Shown piece by piece: positions 25,234-33,788 of a stretch of DNA of 64,000 nt. The stretch is from contig NZ_JAFBCO010000001.1 of assembly GCF_016907775.1 (NCBI RefSeq), forward strand, positions 806,001-870,000, in the 5' to 3' direction. Source of the stretch: Pseudoglutamicibacter cumminsii. GTDB taxonomy: Bacteria > Actinomycetota > Actinomycetes > Actinomycetales > Micrococcaceae. Positions within the stretch are counted from its first letter, which is position 1, and the number at the start of each line of letters is the position of its first letter. Position numbers and translations under genes: made by a program. The notes beneath the pieces were generated by a model. It was not told where the DNA came from and did not search any database. It was given only the letters and a program-made list of their open reading frames with translations.

Positions 25234-26334
25234 ATGAGCAACGACACGCTAACCCCAGAGATTGAAGCCGCGCTAGACAAGATGAAGCTATACGACTACC
25301 ACGAAGAAGCGTGTGGAAGCATCGCCGCGTTGCTGTGGGATTACCTCAACAACCCGCTAGTGAAGGGACACGACACGAAACTAACCGACAAAGACAGGGA
25401 CAGCGTGGAGCGCGCCGCGAAATTCCTTGCCGCTATGTCGGGGATGCCCAACGTGTTCTATAAGCAGTGGGCAACACACGACTACGCGGAAACCTGTTTG
25501 AACATCGGACAGTTTCTAAGCGATGACTTCGAGCCGGCGACGTTCGAAGCAGGTGACCTGATGGGCTGGCTCGTATGGGACTACGTAACCCAGTGCGACA
25601 TGATCAGCCGTTGGGATACAGAGTGCGAAGACTACGACCCCGAAGAAACGAAAGCAGTCTTGTTTGAGCAGCGGGCCCTATCGCCGCAAGCCAAGACTTC
25701 TTTAGCCGTCGCTGACATTTTCCTCGACTACATTACGCCGCTTGAAGATCAGTCGCTGACCGCCGCGGAACAGACCCTAGACGATGTGGGGCAGATGCTT
25801 TACGGCGTAGTGCACAACGACCCGGGAGCGCTATCAATAATCTTTGACCGGCCCGGCGAAACACTCGTCCATAAGCTCGCTGACTACATCCTTGACGATT
25901 ACCTCGCTAAGGACGCTCCCGGCCGGGAACTGATCGAGTCGCTTGTTAGGCAGTTCCTCGCATGCGGGGCGCACATCGAGCGTCCCAACCCGAACACAGA
26001 TGATCCCGTTAAGCACTATTCGGACACGGTACCGATCGAGTCAGACCCTCACTACACGATCACACGCGCCGGCACAGTCACCAACACCAAGACCGGCCGC
26101 GTATTGAAGCCCTTCCCACGCGGTAAAGCTCGCGGCCTATCGGTCAGCTTACCTAGCGGCACCCACTATGTGCACACGCTCGTTGCGGCCGCGTTCCTCG
26201 GACCGCGCCCGGAAGGTCACGACATCATCCACCTAGACGGCGACCAAGTGAACCTACACGCAGACAACCTGGCATACGTGACTAGGTCGGAACGTATGAA
26301 GGGCGTTTACTACCGCGCCCGCCGGAACCACTAG
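25234..26334 (+). CDS. Unknown acidic domain fused to an HNH-like C-terminal domain
   Basis: Residues 1-260 form an acidic helical domain that I do not recognise (YDYHEEACGSIAALLWDYLN, FLDYITPLEDQSLTAAEQTL). Residues about 268-366 are a different module: HYTITRAGTVTNTKTGRVLK, then VHTLVAAAFLGPRPEG, DIIHLDGDQVNLHADNLAYV, the NUMOD/HNH core of homing endonucleases, lacking some zinc-binding cysteines. The junction coincides with a change to very similar DNA in the 22208 HNH gene. It looks like a homing endonuclease that became fused to, or inserted at the 3' end of, a phage gene. Nuclease activity is uncertain. Confidence 0.65.
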   Translation: MSNDTLTPEIEAALDKMKLYDYHEEACGSIAALLWDYLNNPLVKGHDTKLTDKDRDSVERAAKFLAAMSGMPNVFYKQWATHDYAETCLNIGQFLSDDFEPATFEAGDLMGWLVWDYVTQCDMISRWDTECEDYDPEETKAVLFEQRALSPQAKTSLAVADIFLDYITPLEDQSLTAAEQTLDDVGQMLYGVVHNDPGALSIIFDRPGETLVHKLADYILDDYLAKDAPGRELIESLVRQFLACGAHIERPNPNTDDPVKHYSDTVPIESDPHYTITRAGTVTNTKTGRVLKPFPRGKARGLSVSLPSGTHYVHTLVAAAFLGPRPEGHDIIHLDGDQVNLHADNLAYVTRSERMKGVYYRARRNH

Positions 26335-26355
26335 AGACAGACAGGAGCACACACT

Positions 26356-27309
26356 ATGGCACGGATCAGAACTATCAAGCCTGAATTCTGGGACACCCCG
26401 GAAATCAACACAATAAGTCTAGAAGCGCGCCTAACTTTCATCGCGCTCTTGAACTGGGCAGACGACTACGGAACCGGCACCTGCAACCCGCGTGAACTGC
26501 TCGGTTTCGTCTTCCCGCATGACGAAAACATAACCCTCGGAGATTTCCGCCGAGCCCTCGGAGAAATCCGCCGAGTATTCGGCGTAACTTTCTACAAGGT
26601 GAACGGACGAGGTTACTACAACGTTTTGACTTTCATCAAACACCAAAAAGTAGATAAACGGTCACAACCGAAACACCCCGGCCCATACACGCCCGGAGTC
26701 GTGTTTGACACCCCAGAAGATGAAGAAAAAGCCCGGAATTCCGCGGAACTTCACGGCATCCGAGAATTTCCGCGGAATCCCGCCGAGCCCTCGGCGGAAA
26801 ACATCGAGCCCTCGGCGTTGGAAATAGGAAATAGGAACGTAGGAAATAGGAACAGTCTTATTAACCCTCAACGCGCTGACGCGGTTGAGGAAGCGACCAC
26901 ACCCACGGCACCGGCACCAACGAAACCGAAACCGAAACAGTTCGCAGAGTTCTGGGAACACTACCCCCGCAAAGTCGGAAAACGAGCAGCAGAAACCGCA
27001 TACCGCAACGCGACCAAACGAACCGACGAATCAACCATCCTCGAAGGCGTGAAACGGTACGCGACAGACCCGAACCTGCCAGACGTGAAATTCATCCCAC
27101 ACGCGGCGACCTGGCTCAACCGTGACGGCTGGCTAGACGAACCCGAACCCGTACAAGCCACAGGAACCGACGCACACAGGTTCATGACCAACACCGAACG
27201 GAAACTACACACCACACTTCAAGCCGGCCTCGCATGGGCAGCAGAAGAACAACCCGCCCTAGACACCACACAGCCGTTACAACTCAAATACGAGGAACCA
27301 CGCCAATGA
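26356..27309 (+). CDS. Replisome organiser-like replication initiation protein
   Basis: The 317-residue protein starts with the helix-turn-helix module common in actinophage replication initiators (MARIRTIKPEFWDTPEI, LEARLTFIALLNWADDYGTG, YYNVLTFIKHQKVDKRSQPK). A low-complexity middle (about 125-200) follows, then a conserved C-terminal motif (FAEFWEHYPRKVGKRAAETA) seen in DnaD-like helicase-loader proteins. The middle coincides with a dense DNA repeat region at 26534-26870, where the phage origin probably lies. GGAG precedes the ATG. Confidence 0.8.
   Translation: MARIRTIKPEFWDTPEINTISLEARLTFIALLNWADDYGTGTCNPRELLGFVFPHDENITLGDFRRALGEIRRVFGVTFYKVNGRGYYNVLTFIKHQKVDKRSQPKHPGPYTPGVVFDTPEDEEKARNSAELHGIREFPRNPAEPSAENIEPSALEIGNRNVGNRNSLINPQRADAVEEATTPTAPAPTKPKPKQFAEFWEHYPRKVGKRAAETAYRNATKRTDESTILEGVKRYATDPNLPDVKFIPHAATWLNRDGWLDEPEPVQATGTDAHRFMTNTERKLHTTLQAGLAWAAEEQPALDTTQPLQLKYEEPRQ
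26534..26870. repeat. Repeat-rich origin candidate inside the replication gene
   Basis: Two 21-base tandem units begin at 26534 and 26555 and differ at 2 positions (CCCTCGGAGA[TA][TA]TCCGCCGAG). GAGCCCTCGG recurs at 26552, 26785 and 26806, the last two again 21 bases apart. The palindrome TTCCGCGGAA occurs at 26739 and 26768. GGAAATAGGA occurs in overlapping copies at 26819-26852, followed by AT-rich DNA. Iterons plus an AT-rich stretch in the initiator gene are typical of phage origins. Confidence 0.55.
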
Positions 27310-27692
27310 CACGCAACGAACACCGGACGCTAACCCGTGAAGACGTCGTGAAGATCGTCGGCTACATCCAAGCCATCGACCCACAACACGACGGACACAG
27401 GCCAACCCTCGAACTATGGGAACGCGGCCTACAAGGCTACGACCCGGAAGAGATCCGCGAAGCCGTCCTTGAATTCCATGACGACCAGCCGAAAGCATTC
27501 AGCGGGCAACGGATCCGTATAACGCCCGCAGACGTCCGCAGAATCATTCACAGGCATAAACACGCACAGGAAGCACGCGAGGCCGCCAGAACCGCCCTAG
27601 AAGCCCGGAAACAGCCACGTACACGGGCGACGTTGCCGGCAGGTGGCTGGAGAGAACTAATCAAACACATCGGCACAGGCGGCAAACAATGA
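27306..27692 (+). CDS. Phage protein of unknown function, replication cluster
   Basis: The 128-residue product (TREDVVKIVGYIQAIDPQHD, ERGLQGYDPEEIREAVLEFH, PADVRRIIHRHKHAQEA) is helical and basic at its C-terminus. It starts in the preceding stop (ATGA) and sits between the replication initiator and RusA, where phages commonly carry a helicase-loader or primase accessory. This type of protein is frequent next to replisome organisers in actinophages, but its function is not known to me. Confidence 0.65.
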   Translation: MTRNEHRTLTREDVVKIVGYIQAIDPQHDGHRPTLELWERGLQGYDPEEIREAVLEFHDDQPKAFSGQRIRITPADVRRIIHRHKHAQEAREAARTALEARKQPRTRATLPAGGWRELIKHIGTGGKQ

Positions 27693-28084
27693 CGAACCCA
27701 GTCACACACATCACCATCAACCGCCCCGACGGGTTGAAGTTCATGAACGCGAACCAGCGGCTACACCACCACCAAAGAGCCAACCTAACCAGACAATGGC
27801 GAGCACTCGGACGAACCGCCGGCGAAACCCTACAAGCACACACACCAACCCACTACAGCCGCGCCCGCGTCACCTACACCACCACCAAAACAACGCGGCG
27901 ACGCTACGACCCACCCAACCTATACCCAACCTACAAAGCAATCCTTGATGGGCTAGTAGACGCAGGAATCTTCGACGATGACAACAGCGACATCATCACC
28001 GAACACACCTTCACCCGCGGAAACCTCGGAGCCATCGAACAAGCAACCATAACGATCACACCACTACCCGAACGGACACCATGA
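27689..28084 (+). CDS. rusA: RusA-like Holliday junction resolvase
   Basis: The 131-residue protein fits RusA by size and by the conserved block RRRYDPPNLYPTYKAILDGL followed by GIFDDDNSDIITE, which holds the catalytic Asp residues. RusA resolves recombination intermediates of phage DNA before packaging. It is ATGA-coupled on both sides. Confidence 0.82.
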   Translation: MTNPVTHITINRPDGLKFMNANQRLHHHQRANLTRQWRALGRTAGETLQAHTPTHYSRARVTYTTTKTTRRRYDPPNLYPTYKAILDGLVDAGIFDDDNSDIITEHTFTRGNLGAIEQATITITPLPERTP

Positions 28085-28668
28085 ACACCGAACAGCACTG
28101 CACCATCTGCGACACACCCGCAACCTTGTACCTATGCCCGGCATGCACACGCGACCTACAAACATGGCTCAACAAAATCACAGGCGAATGGCTGCATGCC
28201 CTCTACCTCATCGCGACCGGACAAGCACGACCAGCAGACACCACAACACGCAACACCACCCCCGGGCCACGCGCACCCATCAACCACACACTCACAGCCA
28301 TACACACCCGGCTAGCCAACACAGCGCGCGACGCACACACCTACGCCCGAAACCCCCACGCAGCAGAAACCGCGCCCGCAATCATCAACGCAATCAAAAC
28401 CGCCAACACAGTCATCCACGGAACCGAAACCAGAACAAGCCACCTACTCGCAACCCACAAGCTAAACACCATCGACCCAATGCGAGTACCCGCGCTGTGC
28501 GACTGGTACCGGGACACGCTAGGCATCAACCTCAAACCCAACCGCGTCTACGGATGGATCAAACGCGGCAAACTCCCACACCAATACGCCTACCACCCAC
28601 GCGACATCTGGGAACACCTCACAGAACGCGAACGCACCAACATCACACACACGCGCCCGAATGAATGA
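28081..28668 (+). CDS. Zinc-finger/helix-turn-helix phage protein
   Basis: The 195-residue protein begins with a four-cysteine ribbon (CTICDTPATLYLCPACTRDL), has a Thr- and Asn-rich helical middle, and ends in a winged-helix-like module (DWYRDTLGINLKPNRVYGWI, KRGKLPHQYA). It is the last gene of the early operon, as expected for a late-gene regulator in actinophages, though this is inferred. Its unusual Thr content reflects the strong A/C bias of the coding strand here. Confidence 0.65.
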   Translation: MNTEQHCTICDTPATLYLCPACTRDLQTWLNKITGEWLHALYLIATGQARPADTTTRNTTPGPRAPINHTLTAIHTRLANTARDAHTYARNPHAAETAPAIINAIKTANTVIHGTETRTSHLLATHKLNTIDPMRVPALCDWYRDTLGINLKPNRVYGWIKRGKLPHQYAYHPRDIWEHLTERERTNITHTRPNE

Positions 28669-28703
28669 TATAGTCACAACAGGGGCAACGAGCGCGCCCA
28701 GAA

Positions 28704-28735
28704 ACCCTGTACAGGTAACGCATACCTTGCAGGGT
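28704..28735 (+). terminator. Inverted repeat at the end of the early operon
   Basis: ACCCTG pairs with CAGGGT and an inner AGGT/ACCT extends the stem. It separates the early genes from the packaging genes; no strong T-run follows, so it may be an attenuator or operator instead. Confidence 0.4.
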
Positions 28736-28759
28736 TCAACACTTTAAGGCGTGGTTCAC

Positions 28760-29062
28760 ATGGCTACATCACGGACCGGAACCGGGCAATGGAAACGCGT
28801 AAGAGCATGGGCAATCCGTGAAGCGTTACGCAACAGTCAAGAAACCTGCCTAGTTTGCGGTGTCTGGATCGACTACCAAAGCGCACTACAACACAACAGC
28901 CCCGAAGTCGATCACATCATCCCGCACAGTCGAGGCGGCACAGACACACAAGACAACGTCCGCGTCATCTGTCGCCAATGCAACCAACGACGCGGCAACA
29001 AACTACACGACGCTAAAGCACGACCCACGGCACTCACACCAGCGACCGTTATCGAATGGTGA
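28760..29062 (+). CDS. HNH endonuclease next to terminase
   Basis: The 100-residue protein has a classic HNH motif with zinc cysteines (CLVCGVWIDYQ, EVDHIIPHSRGGTDTQDN, VRVICRQCNQRRGNK). In cos phages an HNH protein encoded beside the terminase is needed for packaging-site cutting, and this position matches. ATG 28760 follows AAGG; GTG 28751 is an alternative. Confidence 0.88.
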   Translation: MATSRTGTGQWKRVRAWAIREALRNSQETCLVCGVWIDYQSALQHNSPEVDHIIPHSRGGTDTQDNVRVICRQCNQRRGNKLHDAKARPTALTPATVIEW

Positions 29063-29197
29063 ACTGATCGGGGCAGGGGGTACCCGGTCCCTACCGTGTC
29101 CCAGTCGCGGGGCCCCGGCGTAGCGATCTCTCCCCGGTAATTTTCGGCGGGGGCTGTGGCGCGTTGTAACGCTTTTATTTCCACGGAGGGGGCGGTT
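29063..29197. other. Candidate cos packaging site region
   Basis: This gene-free gap between HNH and small terminase has GC-palindromic pieces (GGGGTACCC, GGGGCCCC). The layout suggests cos, but no sequence comparison fixes the cut. Confidence 0.3.
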
Positions 29198-29497
29198 ATG
29201 GCTACTGGTTCTTTGAAGTCTGTTAGGGGCGGTTCACGGGGCCGTAAGCGGCCGGGGCTTGTTGAGGCGGCTGAGGCGGGGGACCGGCTCGCGGAATTGA
29301 AGGCGATGCGGGTTCAGCTCGCTGAGGTTCTTTCTTCGGGTGATGTTGCGCCGCGTGATCTTGCGGCGTTGACTAAGCGGCTCGCTGACATGGGCCGTGA
29401 GGTCCAGGAACTTGAAGATCAGCAGGCCGCCGCGGTTGAGGCTAAGGCTAAGGCCGCGGCTACAGCGGATAAGCGGTTCAAGCTTGAAGCTATCTGA
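29198..29497 (+). CDS. Terminase small subunit
   Basis: The 99-residue helical protein (GRKRPGLVEAAEAGDRLAEL, LSSGDVAPRDLAALTKRLAD) with a basic N-terminus matches the small terminase of actinophages. Strong ribosome site GGAGGGGG. It binds packaging-site DNA and recruits the large subunit, whose start overlaps its end. Confidence 0.75.
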   Translation: MATGSLKSVRGGSRGRKRPGLVEAAEAGDRLAELKAMRVQLAEVLSSGDVAPRDLAALTKRLADMGREVQELEDQQAAAVEAKAKAAATADKRFKLEAI

Positions 29498-30914
29498 GGC
29501 CGCAAGGCACCTGATTGTTCCGGAAGGTATCGAGTCCACGGCTTGGCCGTCGATCGCGGAACAGTTGAGTGTCATGGATTGGCCGCTTGATGAGTGGCAG
29601 CAGGGTATCGGGCAGGTTGCTTTCGCGAAACGCGCTGATGGCTCGTATGCGGCGGGTGTCTCGGGTGTGGTTGTGTCTATTCCTAGGCAGGTCGGCAAAA
29701 CCTATATGGTTGCGGGTTTCGTGTTCGCGGTGTGTCTAACGACGCCGGGGTTACGCGTGATTTGGTCGGCTCACCATTCGCGGACGCATCAAGAGACTTT
29801 TCAGGAGCTTGCGCAGCTTGCTGAGCGGCCGGGTCCTGTTTCGGCTGTTGTGAAGAATGTTCGGCGCGCTAACGGTGAAGAGTCGATTGTTTTCAAGAAC
29901 GGCTCGCGGATCATGTTTGGGGCTCGTGAGCATGGGTTTGGGCGCGGTATCCCGAACATTGGTGTCGCTGTGTTTGATGAGGCGCAGATCATGACTCAGA
30001 AAGCGCTTGACGCGGTCGTTCCTACATTGAACACGGCTGAGAACCCTTTAATGTTCATGATGGGTACGCCGCCGCGGCCGGGCGACCCTGGTGAGGCTTT
30101 CACTCAGAAACGCAGTGACGCGCTTGAGGGTGATGACCCTGATTTGTTTTATGTGGAGATGTCGGCTGATCCTGACGGGCGACCACAGGACCGTGAGCAG
30201 TGGAAGAAAGCTAACCCGGCGTTCGCTTCTGGTCGTGTGCACGCGTCGTCGATGAAACGCATGCTGAAGGCGCTTTCTGTTGATTCGTTTCGGCGTGAAG
30301 CGCTCGGTGTGTGGGATGTACGGACGGCGGGGCGGCGCGCGTTCCCTGTCGGCGTGTGGGGTGACTCGGTGACGGTCCAGCCGCCGTCTGATGGTGTTGT
30401 GTCGTTTGGTGTGAAGTTCGCGGCTGACGGGTCGCATGTCGCTGTTGGGGCGGCGTTGAAACCTGAGAACGGCCCCATCGTCGTTGAAGGCATCAAACAA
30501 GCGCCTATGACTGACGGTACGCAATGGGTTGTTGATTTCCTCGTTGAGCGTGCTGAACGGGCGGCCGCGATTGTGGTTGATGGGCGTTCGGGTGTCGGTT
30601 TCCTGGTTGAACGGTTACGCGCTGAGGGCGTACCAGCGAAAACGATCATCACACCTACCGCGGAACAAGCAGTAACAGCGCACGCCATGCTGTTGGGCGG
30701 GCTCGTCGAAGGCTCAACAACACACACGGCACAACCAGAGCTAGACACGCAGGCAGATGACGCTATACGCCGGAAGATCGGGAACCAGGGCGGGTTCGGT
30801 TGGGACGCTGGCACGGAAGGCGAAACGGTCGCGTTACTGGACGCGGTGACGATGGCGCATTACGGGGCGGCGACAACGAAACGGCGGCCGGGTAAAGGGA
30901 TGAGGTTTTTCTAA
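29484..30914 (+). CDS. Terminase large subunit
   Basis: The packaging motor has Walker A SIPRQVGKT, Walker B VAVFDEAQ, a motif III-like MFMMGTPPRP, and a C-terminal nuclease domain (IVVDGRSGVGFLVERL). The TTG at 29484 is chosen as start because it gives KLSEAARHLIVPEG at the usual distance from the ATPase and overlaps the small subunit by 14 bases; upstream codons of the same frame are shadow. About 476 residues, normal for the family. The stop overlaps the portal start. Confidence 0.93.
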   Translation: MKLSEAARHLIVPEGIESTAWPSIAEQLSVMDWPLDEWQQGIGQVAFAKRADGSYAAGVSGVVVSIPRQVGKTYMVAGFVFAVCLTTPGLRVIWSAHHSRTHQETFQELAQLAERPGPVSAVVKNVRRANGEESIVFKNGSRIMFGAREHGFGRGIPNIGVAVFDEAQIMTQKALDAVVPTLNTAENPLMFMMGTPPRPGDPGEAFTQKRSDALEGDDPDLFYVEMSADPDGRPQDREQWKKANPAFASGRVHASSMKRMLKALSVDSFRREALGVWDVRTAGRRAFPVGVWGDSVTVQPPSDGVVSFGVKFAADGSHVAVGAALKPENGPIVVEGIKQAPMTDGTQWVVDFLVERAERAAAIVVDGRSGVGFLVERLRAEGVPAKTIITPTAEQAVTAHAMLLGGLVEGSTTHTAQPELDTQADDAIRRKIGNQGGFGWDAGTEGETVALLDAVTMAHYGAATTKRRPGKGMRFF

Positions 30915-32317
30915 TGGCACTCACTGCTTTCACAGCACGCAACATTCAGGTTGATGGCCTGGATGATAAAGACGCGGCGCAGCTGATTGAACTGTTTGAC
31001 GTGTGGGATAGCCGCCGGGTGGCGAACTATAACCGTTCACTGTATTACGACACTGAACAGGCGTTTAAAGACCTTGGTATTGCGTTACCCCCTCAGTTGA
31101 AGGCGGCGAAATTCTATCTTGGGTGGCCTACGCAGGCGGTTCGCAAACACGCATTGCGCACTCAGTTCGATGGGTTGCGTCTACCGGGTTCGGATGACCC
31201 GTTTGAATTGGGTGAAGTGTTGTCTTATAACCGGTTCCCGCTGGAGTTTGGGCAGAACGTTTTGGCGGCCGGTACGCACGGGTTTTCTTTGGTGACTGTA
31301 TCGAAGGATGACCGCGGGTTTGTCCAGGTGCAGGGGCATAGTGCTGAGCATTGCGCGGCGGTGTGGGATTACCGTTCTCGTAGTGTTGGGGCCGCGTTGA
31401 CGATTTCGGAGTTTGATAAACGTGGCCCTCGCGTGGTGACGTTGTGGCTTCCGGATAAGGTTGCGGTTCTTGCTCGTGGTGAAGGCGATGCTTGGAGCAC
31501 GGTGCAGGTGTCTGTTAACCCGTTGGGGCGTGTTTTGGCTGTTGCTGTGACGCATGACCCTCAGTTGCGTAAGCCTCTGGGTCGTTCGCGGATTACGCGT
31601 TCGGTTATGGCGCTCACGGATATGGCGGTGCGTACTCATGTGCGTATGGAGGGTAACGCTGAGTTCTATTCTTCGCCTCAGCTTGCGCTGCTTGGTTTGG
31701 ATGAATCGGCGTTTGACGCGTTGAGTGAGTCGGAGGCTACGAAGTTCCGGCTTGCTATGAACCGTGTGATTGGGTTTACGCGTGATTCTGATGGTCGTGT
31801 TCCTGAGTTGAAGCAGCTGTCTCAGGCGACGATGCAACCGCACTCGGACATGTTGCGGACTGTGGCTATGGCGTTCAGTGGTGAAACTGGTATCCCGCCG
31901 TCTTCTCTCGGGATTATTCACGATCAACCGGCATCGGCTGAGGCTATCCGCGCGGCTGAACATGACCTGTTGATTGATGCGACTTACCATAACCGCTATG
32001 TCTATGCGCAGGCGGTCAGAGACATTATGGCGCTGGTGTTGATGGTTCGCGATAACACGGCCGCGCTACCTGATGAGTTTCATAAACTGACTGTCCGGTT
32101 TGTTGATCCTGAGTTCCGTTCTTTGTCGGCGCAGGCGGATGCGGTGCAGAAGCTTGCGGCGGGCATGCCAGACATTGCTCAGTGGGATGTTCTGTTGGAG
32201 CAGGTGTTTGATGCTGGGCAGATTGCTCGCGTGAAGTCGGATAAACGCCGCGCCGAAGGCGGTTCTTTGGTTGAGCGGCTCGCTAGGTTGCGTGATGCCG
32301 GTGCCGAAGCGGAGTGA
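30914..32317 (+). CDS. Portal protein (SPP1 gp6-like)
   Basis: The 467-residue protein matches the phage portal family by length, position and signatures: YYDTEQAFKDLGIALP, SYNRFPLEFGQNVLAAGTHG, GRSRITRSVMALTDMAVRT, and GIPPSSLGIIHDQPASAEAI followed by AAEHDLL. It forms the dodecameric DNA channel of the capsid. Its 3' end overlaps the MuF gene by 23 bases. Confidence 0.92.
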   Translation: MALTAFTARNIQVDGLDDKDAAQLIELFDVWDSRRVANYNRSLYYDTEQAFKDLGIALPPQLKAAKFYLGWPTQAVRKHALRTQFDGLRLPGSDDPFELGEVLSYNRFPLEFGQNVLAAGTHGFSLVTVSKDDRGFVQVQGHSAEHCAAVWDYRSRSVGAALTISEFDKRGPRVVTLWLPDKVAVLARGEGDAWSTVQVSVNPLGRVLAVAVTHDPQLRKPLGRSRITRSVMALTDMAVRTHVRMEGNAEFYSSPQLALLGLDESAFDALSESEATKFRLAMNRVIGFTRDSDGRVPELKQLSQATMQPHSDMLRTVAMAFSGETGIPPSSLGIIHDQPASAEAIRAAEHDLLIDATYHNRYVYAQAVRDIMALVLMVRDNTAALPDEFHKLTVRFVDPEFRSLSAQADAVQKLAAGMPDIAQWDVLLEQVFDAGQIARVKSDKRRAEGGSLVERLARLRDAGAEAE

Positions 32318-33338
32318 AGTAGAGGCGTTTCAGAGTTCGATTCGGATTGTTGCTAGCGCGGCTCAACACGATGTAAAGACTGTTTTCACTTCACTGGATT
32401 GGAGCGAGCCGGGCGAAGCAGTTGCACGGTTGAAGGCGGCGTCACAGGAGATTCTTCCTGTCTACTCGAATGCGACTGTTGCGATGGCAGCGGAATGGGT
32501 GGAGGAACTCACAGGTCTGACAGCGGTGCTACCGGAAACAATGGCGGCCGAACACCTTGCTAAGCGTTTCGACTGGGCTACAGCTAAAGCATTCGATGGC
32601 AATGTTCAGCAGGCGTTAGAGACCACGCTACAAGTTGTTGATCATCTCGTGACGGGGCCGGGTAAGAAGACGGTTTCGGAAACGTGCGCGGCTCATGGGG
32701 TTCGGTTCGCTCGCGTTCCGAGCGGCGCAACCACGTGTGAATTTTGTTTGATGCTTGCTAGCCGCGGGTTTGTGTATGCCAGTGCTGAGGCGGCGGGCCG
32801 GGTTGATCGTTTCCACGCTTCCTGTGATTGCGTGATTGTTCCGGAAGACGGGGTTATTCCTGATGGGTATGATCCGGATGCGTTGTATGAGAAGTGGGAG
32901 AAGCGGCGTGAGATTGGCGAGTTGAATGAAGTCTTAGCTGAGCGTGGTTTGCCAAAGATCACTGAGAAAGTTGAGCGGCATATTCTTGACGGTGAGCCAT
33001 ATGATCTTAAGAAAGGTGGCCATAGGTACGGCACCGGAAGAGCCACTAAGACTGAGTTCCCTAAAGAATGGACTGACGAACAAGCCGTTATAGCAGTCAT
33101 TCACGTGTTGAAGGCACCAGGTTATGTTGAGGATAGAGACCAAAACGTCAAACGACGCGGTATTATAAATGGTGTGGCCGTTGAAGTAGCCACTGATAAG
33201 CGGGGTAACGGCAAGGAACGTTTCCGGAGTGCATTTCCGCGTGGCGGGGATGGAGTTCTACGGAATCAGATTGACAAATCAACGGGTAATCTCGTAAAAG
33301 TTCCCGTTGGTGTACCGCATAGATTCTTGGAGGCATGA
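32295..33338 (+). CDS. MuF-type minor head protein with C-terminal EndoU-like toxin domain
   Basis: Residues 1-215 are a minor capsid/MuF-like head protein, with the Cys/His block GATTCEFCLMLASRGFVY then FHASCDC. From about residue 225 the protein changes to a bacterial EndoU nuclease domain: RHILDGEPYDLKKGGHRYGT, TEFPKEWTDEQAVIAVIHVL, GVAVEVATDKRG, ending VPHRFLEA. The two expected catalytic His residues are visible (HIL and GGHR). DNA of the toxin part is visibly AT-richer than the head part. In MuF polymorphic toxins of temperate phages such a tip is carried on the head protein and may be delivered or released. The next gene starts inside its stop codon and is the likely immunity gene. Confidence 0.8.
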   Translation: MPVPKRSEVEAFQSSIRIVASAAQHDVKTVFTSLDWSEPGEAVARLKAASQEILPVYSNATVAMAAEWVEELTGLTAVLPETMAAEHLAKRFDWATAKAFDGNVQQALETTLQVVDHLVTGPGKKTVSETCAAHGVRFARVPSGATTCEFCLMLASRGFVYASAEAAGRVDRFHASCDCVIVPEDGVIPDGYDPDALYEKWEKRREIGELNEVLAERGLPKITEKVERHILDGEPYDLKKGGHRYGTGRATKTEFPKEWTDEQAVIAVIHVLKAPGYVEDRDQNVKRRGIINGVAVEVATDKRGNGKERFRSAFPRGGDGVLRNQIDKSTGNLVKVPVGVPHRFLEA

Positions 33339-33649
33339 AATTGTTCGGAGGCGGCCCCTATAAGGCGGACTATGAATACGAGGCGTATGAGTTACACGCT
33401 GTGTTTGCTGAGGCGCTGGTTCAATCTGTTGGTTTACCTGAAGGTTGTTCAGACTTCATTCAAGGACCGCTCGAGGCAGGAGAGGCCTGGCTGGCTTTAG
33501 AGGAAACCGCTGACCTTATTGAATCTTATGGCGCGAAAGTGGACCCGACTTTGTTTCGGCAAATGGAGGACGCACAGCGTCACTATCTGGATGAGACCTT
33601 GCAGGGCGCTATTGAAAAAGTGCGCCCGTATGTAACACCAGCTACCTAA
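33335..33649 (+). CDS. Candidate immunity protein for the EndoU-like toxin
   Basis: The 104-residue acidic protein (GGPYKADYEYEAYELHAVFA, EAGEAWLALEETADLIESYG) is ATGA-coupled to the toxin-tipped head gene and is followed at once by a strong terminator. It is not a known structural head protein, and it shares the lower GC of the toxin region. Position, coupling, acidity and composition fit an immunity protein, but I do not recognise a named immunity family. Confidence 0.55.
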   Translation: MKLFGGGPYKADYEYEAYELHAVFAEALVQSVGLPEGCSDFIQGPLEAGEAWLALEETADLIESYGAKVDPTLFRQMEDAQRHYLDETLQGAIEKVRPYVTPAT

Positions 33650-33666
33650 TCTTTTCGAACCTTTAT

Positions 33667-33700
33667 AACCCACCCGGGTTTGCTCGGGTGGGTTTTCTTA
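33667..33700 (+). terminator. Rho-independent terminator after the toxin/immunity pair
   Basis: AACCCACCCG and CGGGTGGGTT form a perfect 10-base stem with an 8-base loop and a TTTTCTTA tail. It separates the portal-MuF transcript from the scaffold-capsid genes. Confidence 0.88.
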
Positions 33701-33788
33701 TACCCAAAAACAGGTTTCCCTACTACCGCCGGGGGCATAACGGCGGGCTAAACCACGCACATGATTGCGGCATGAATGGAGGGCACAC

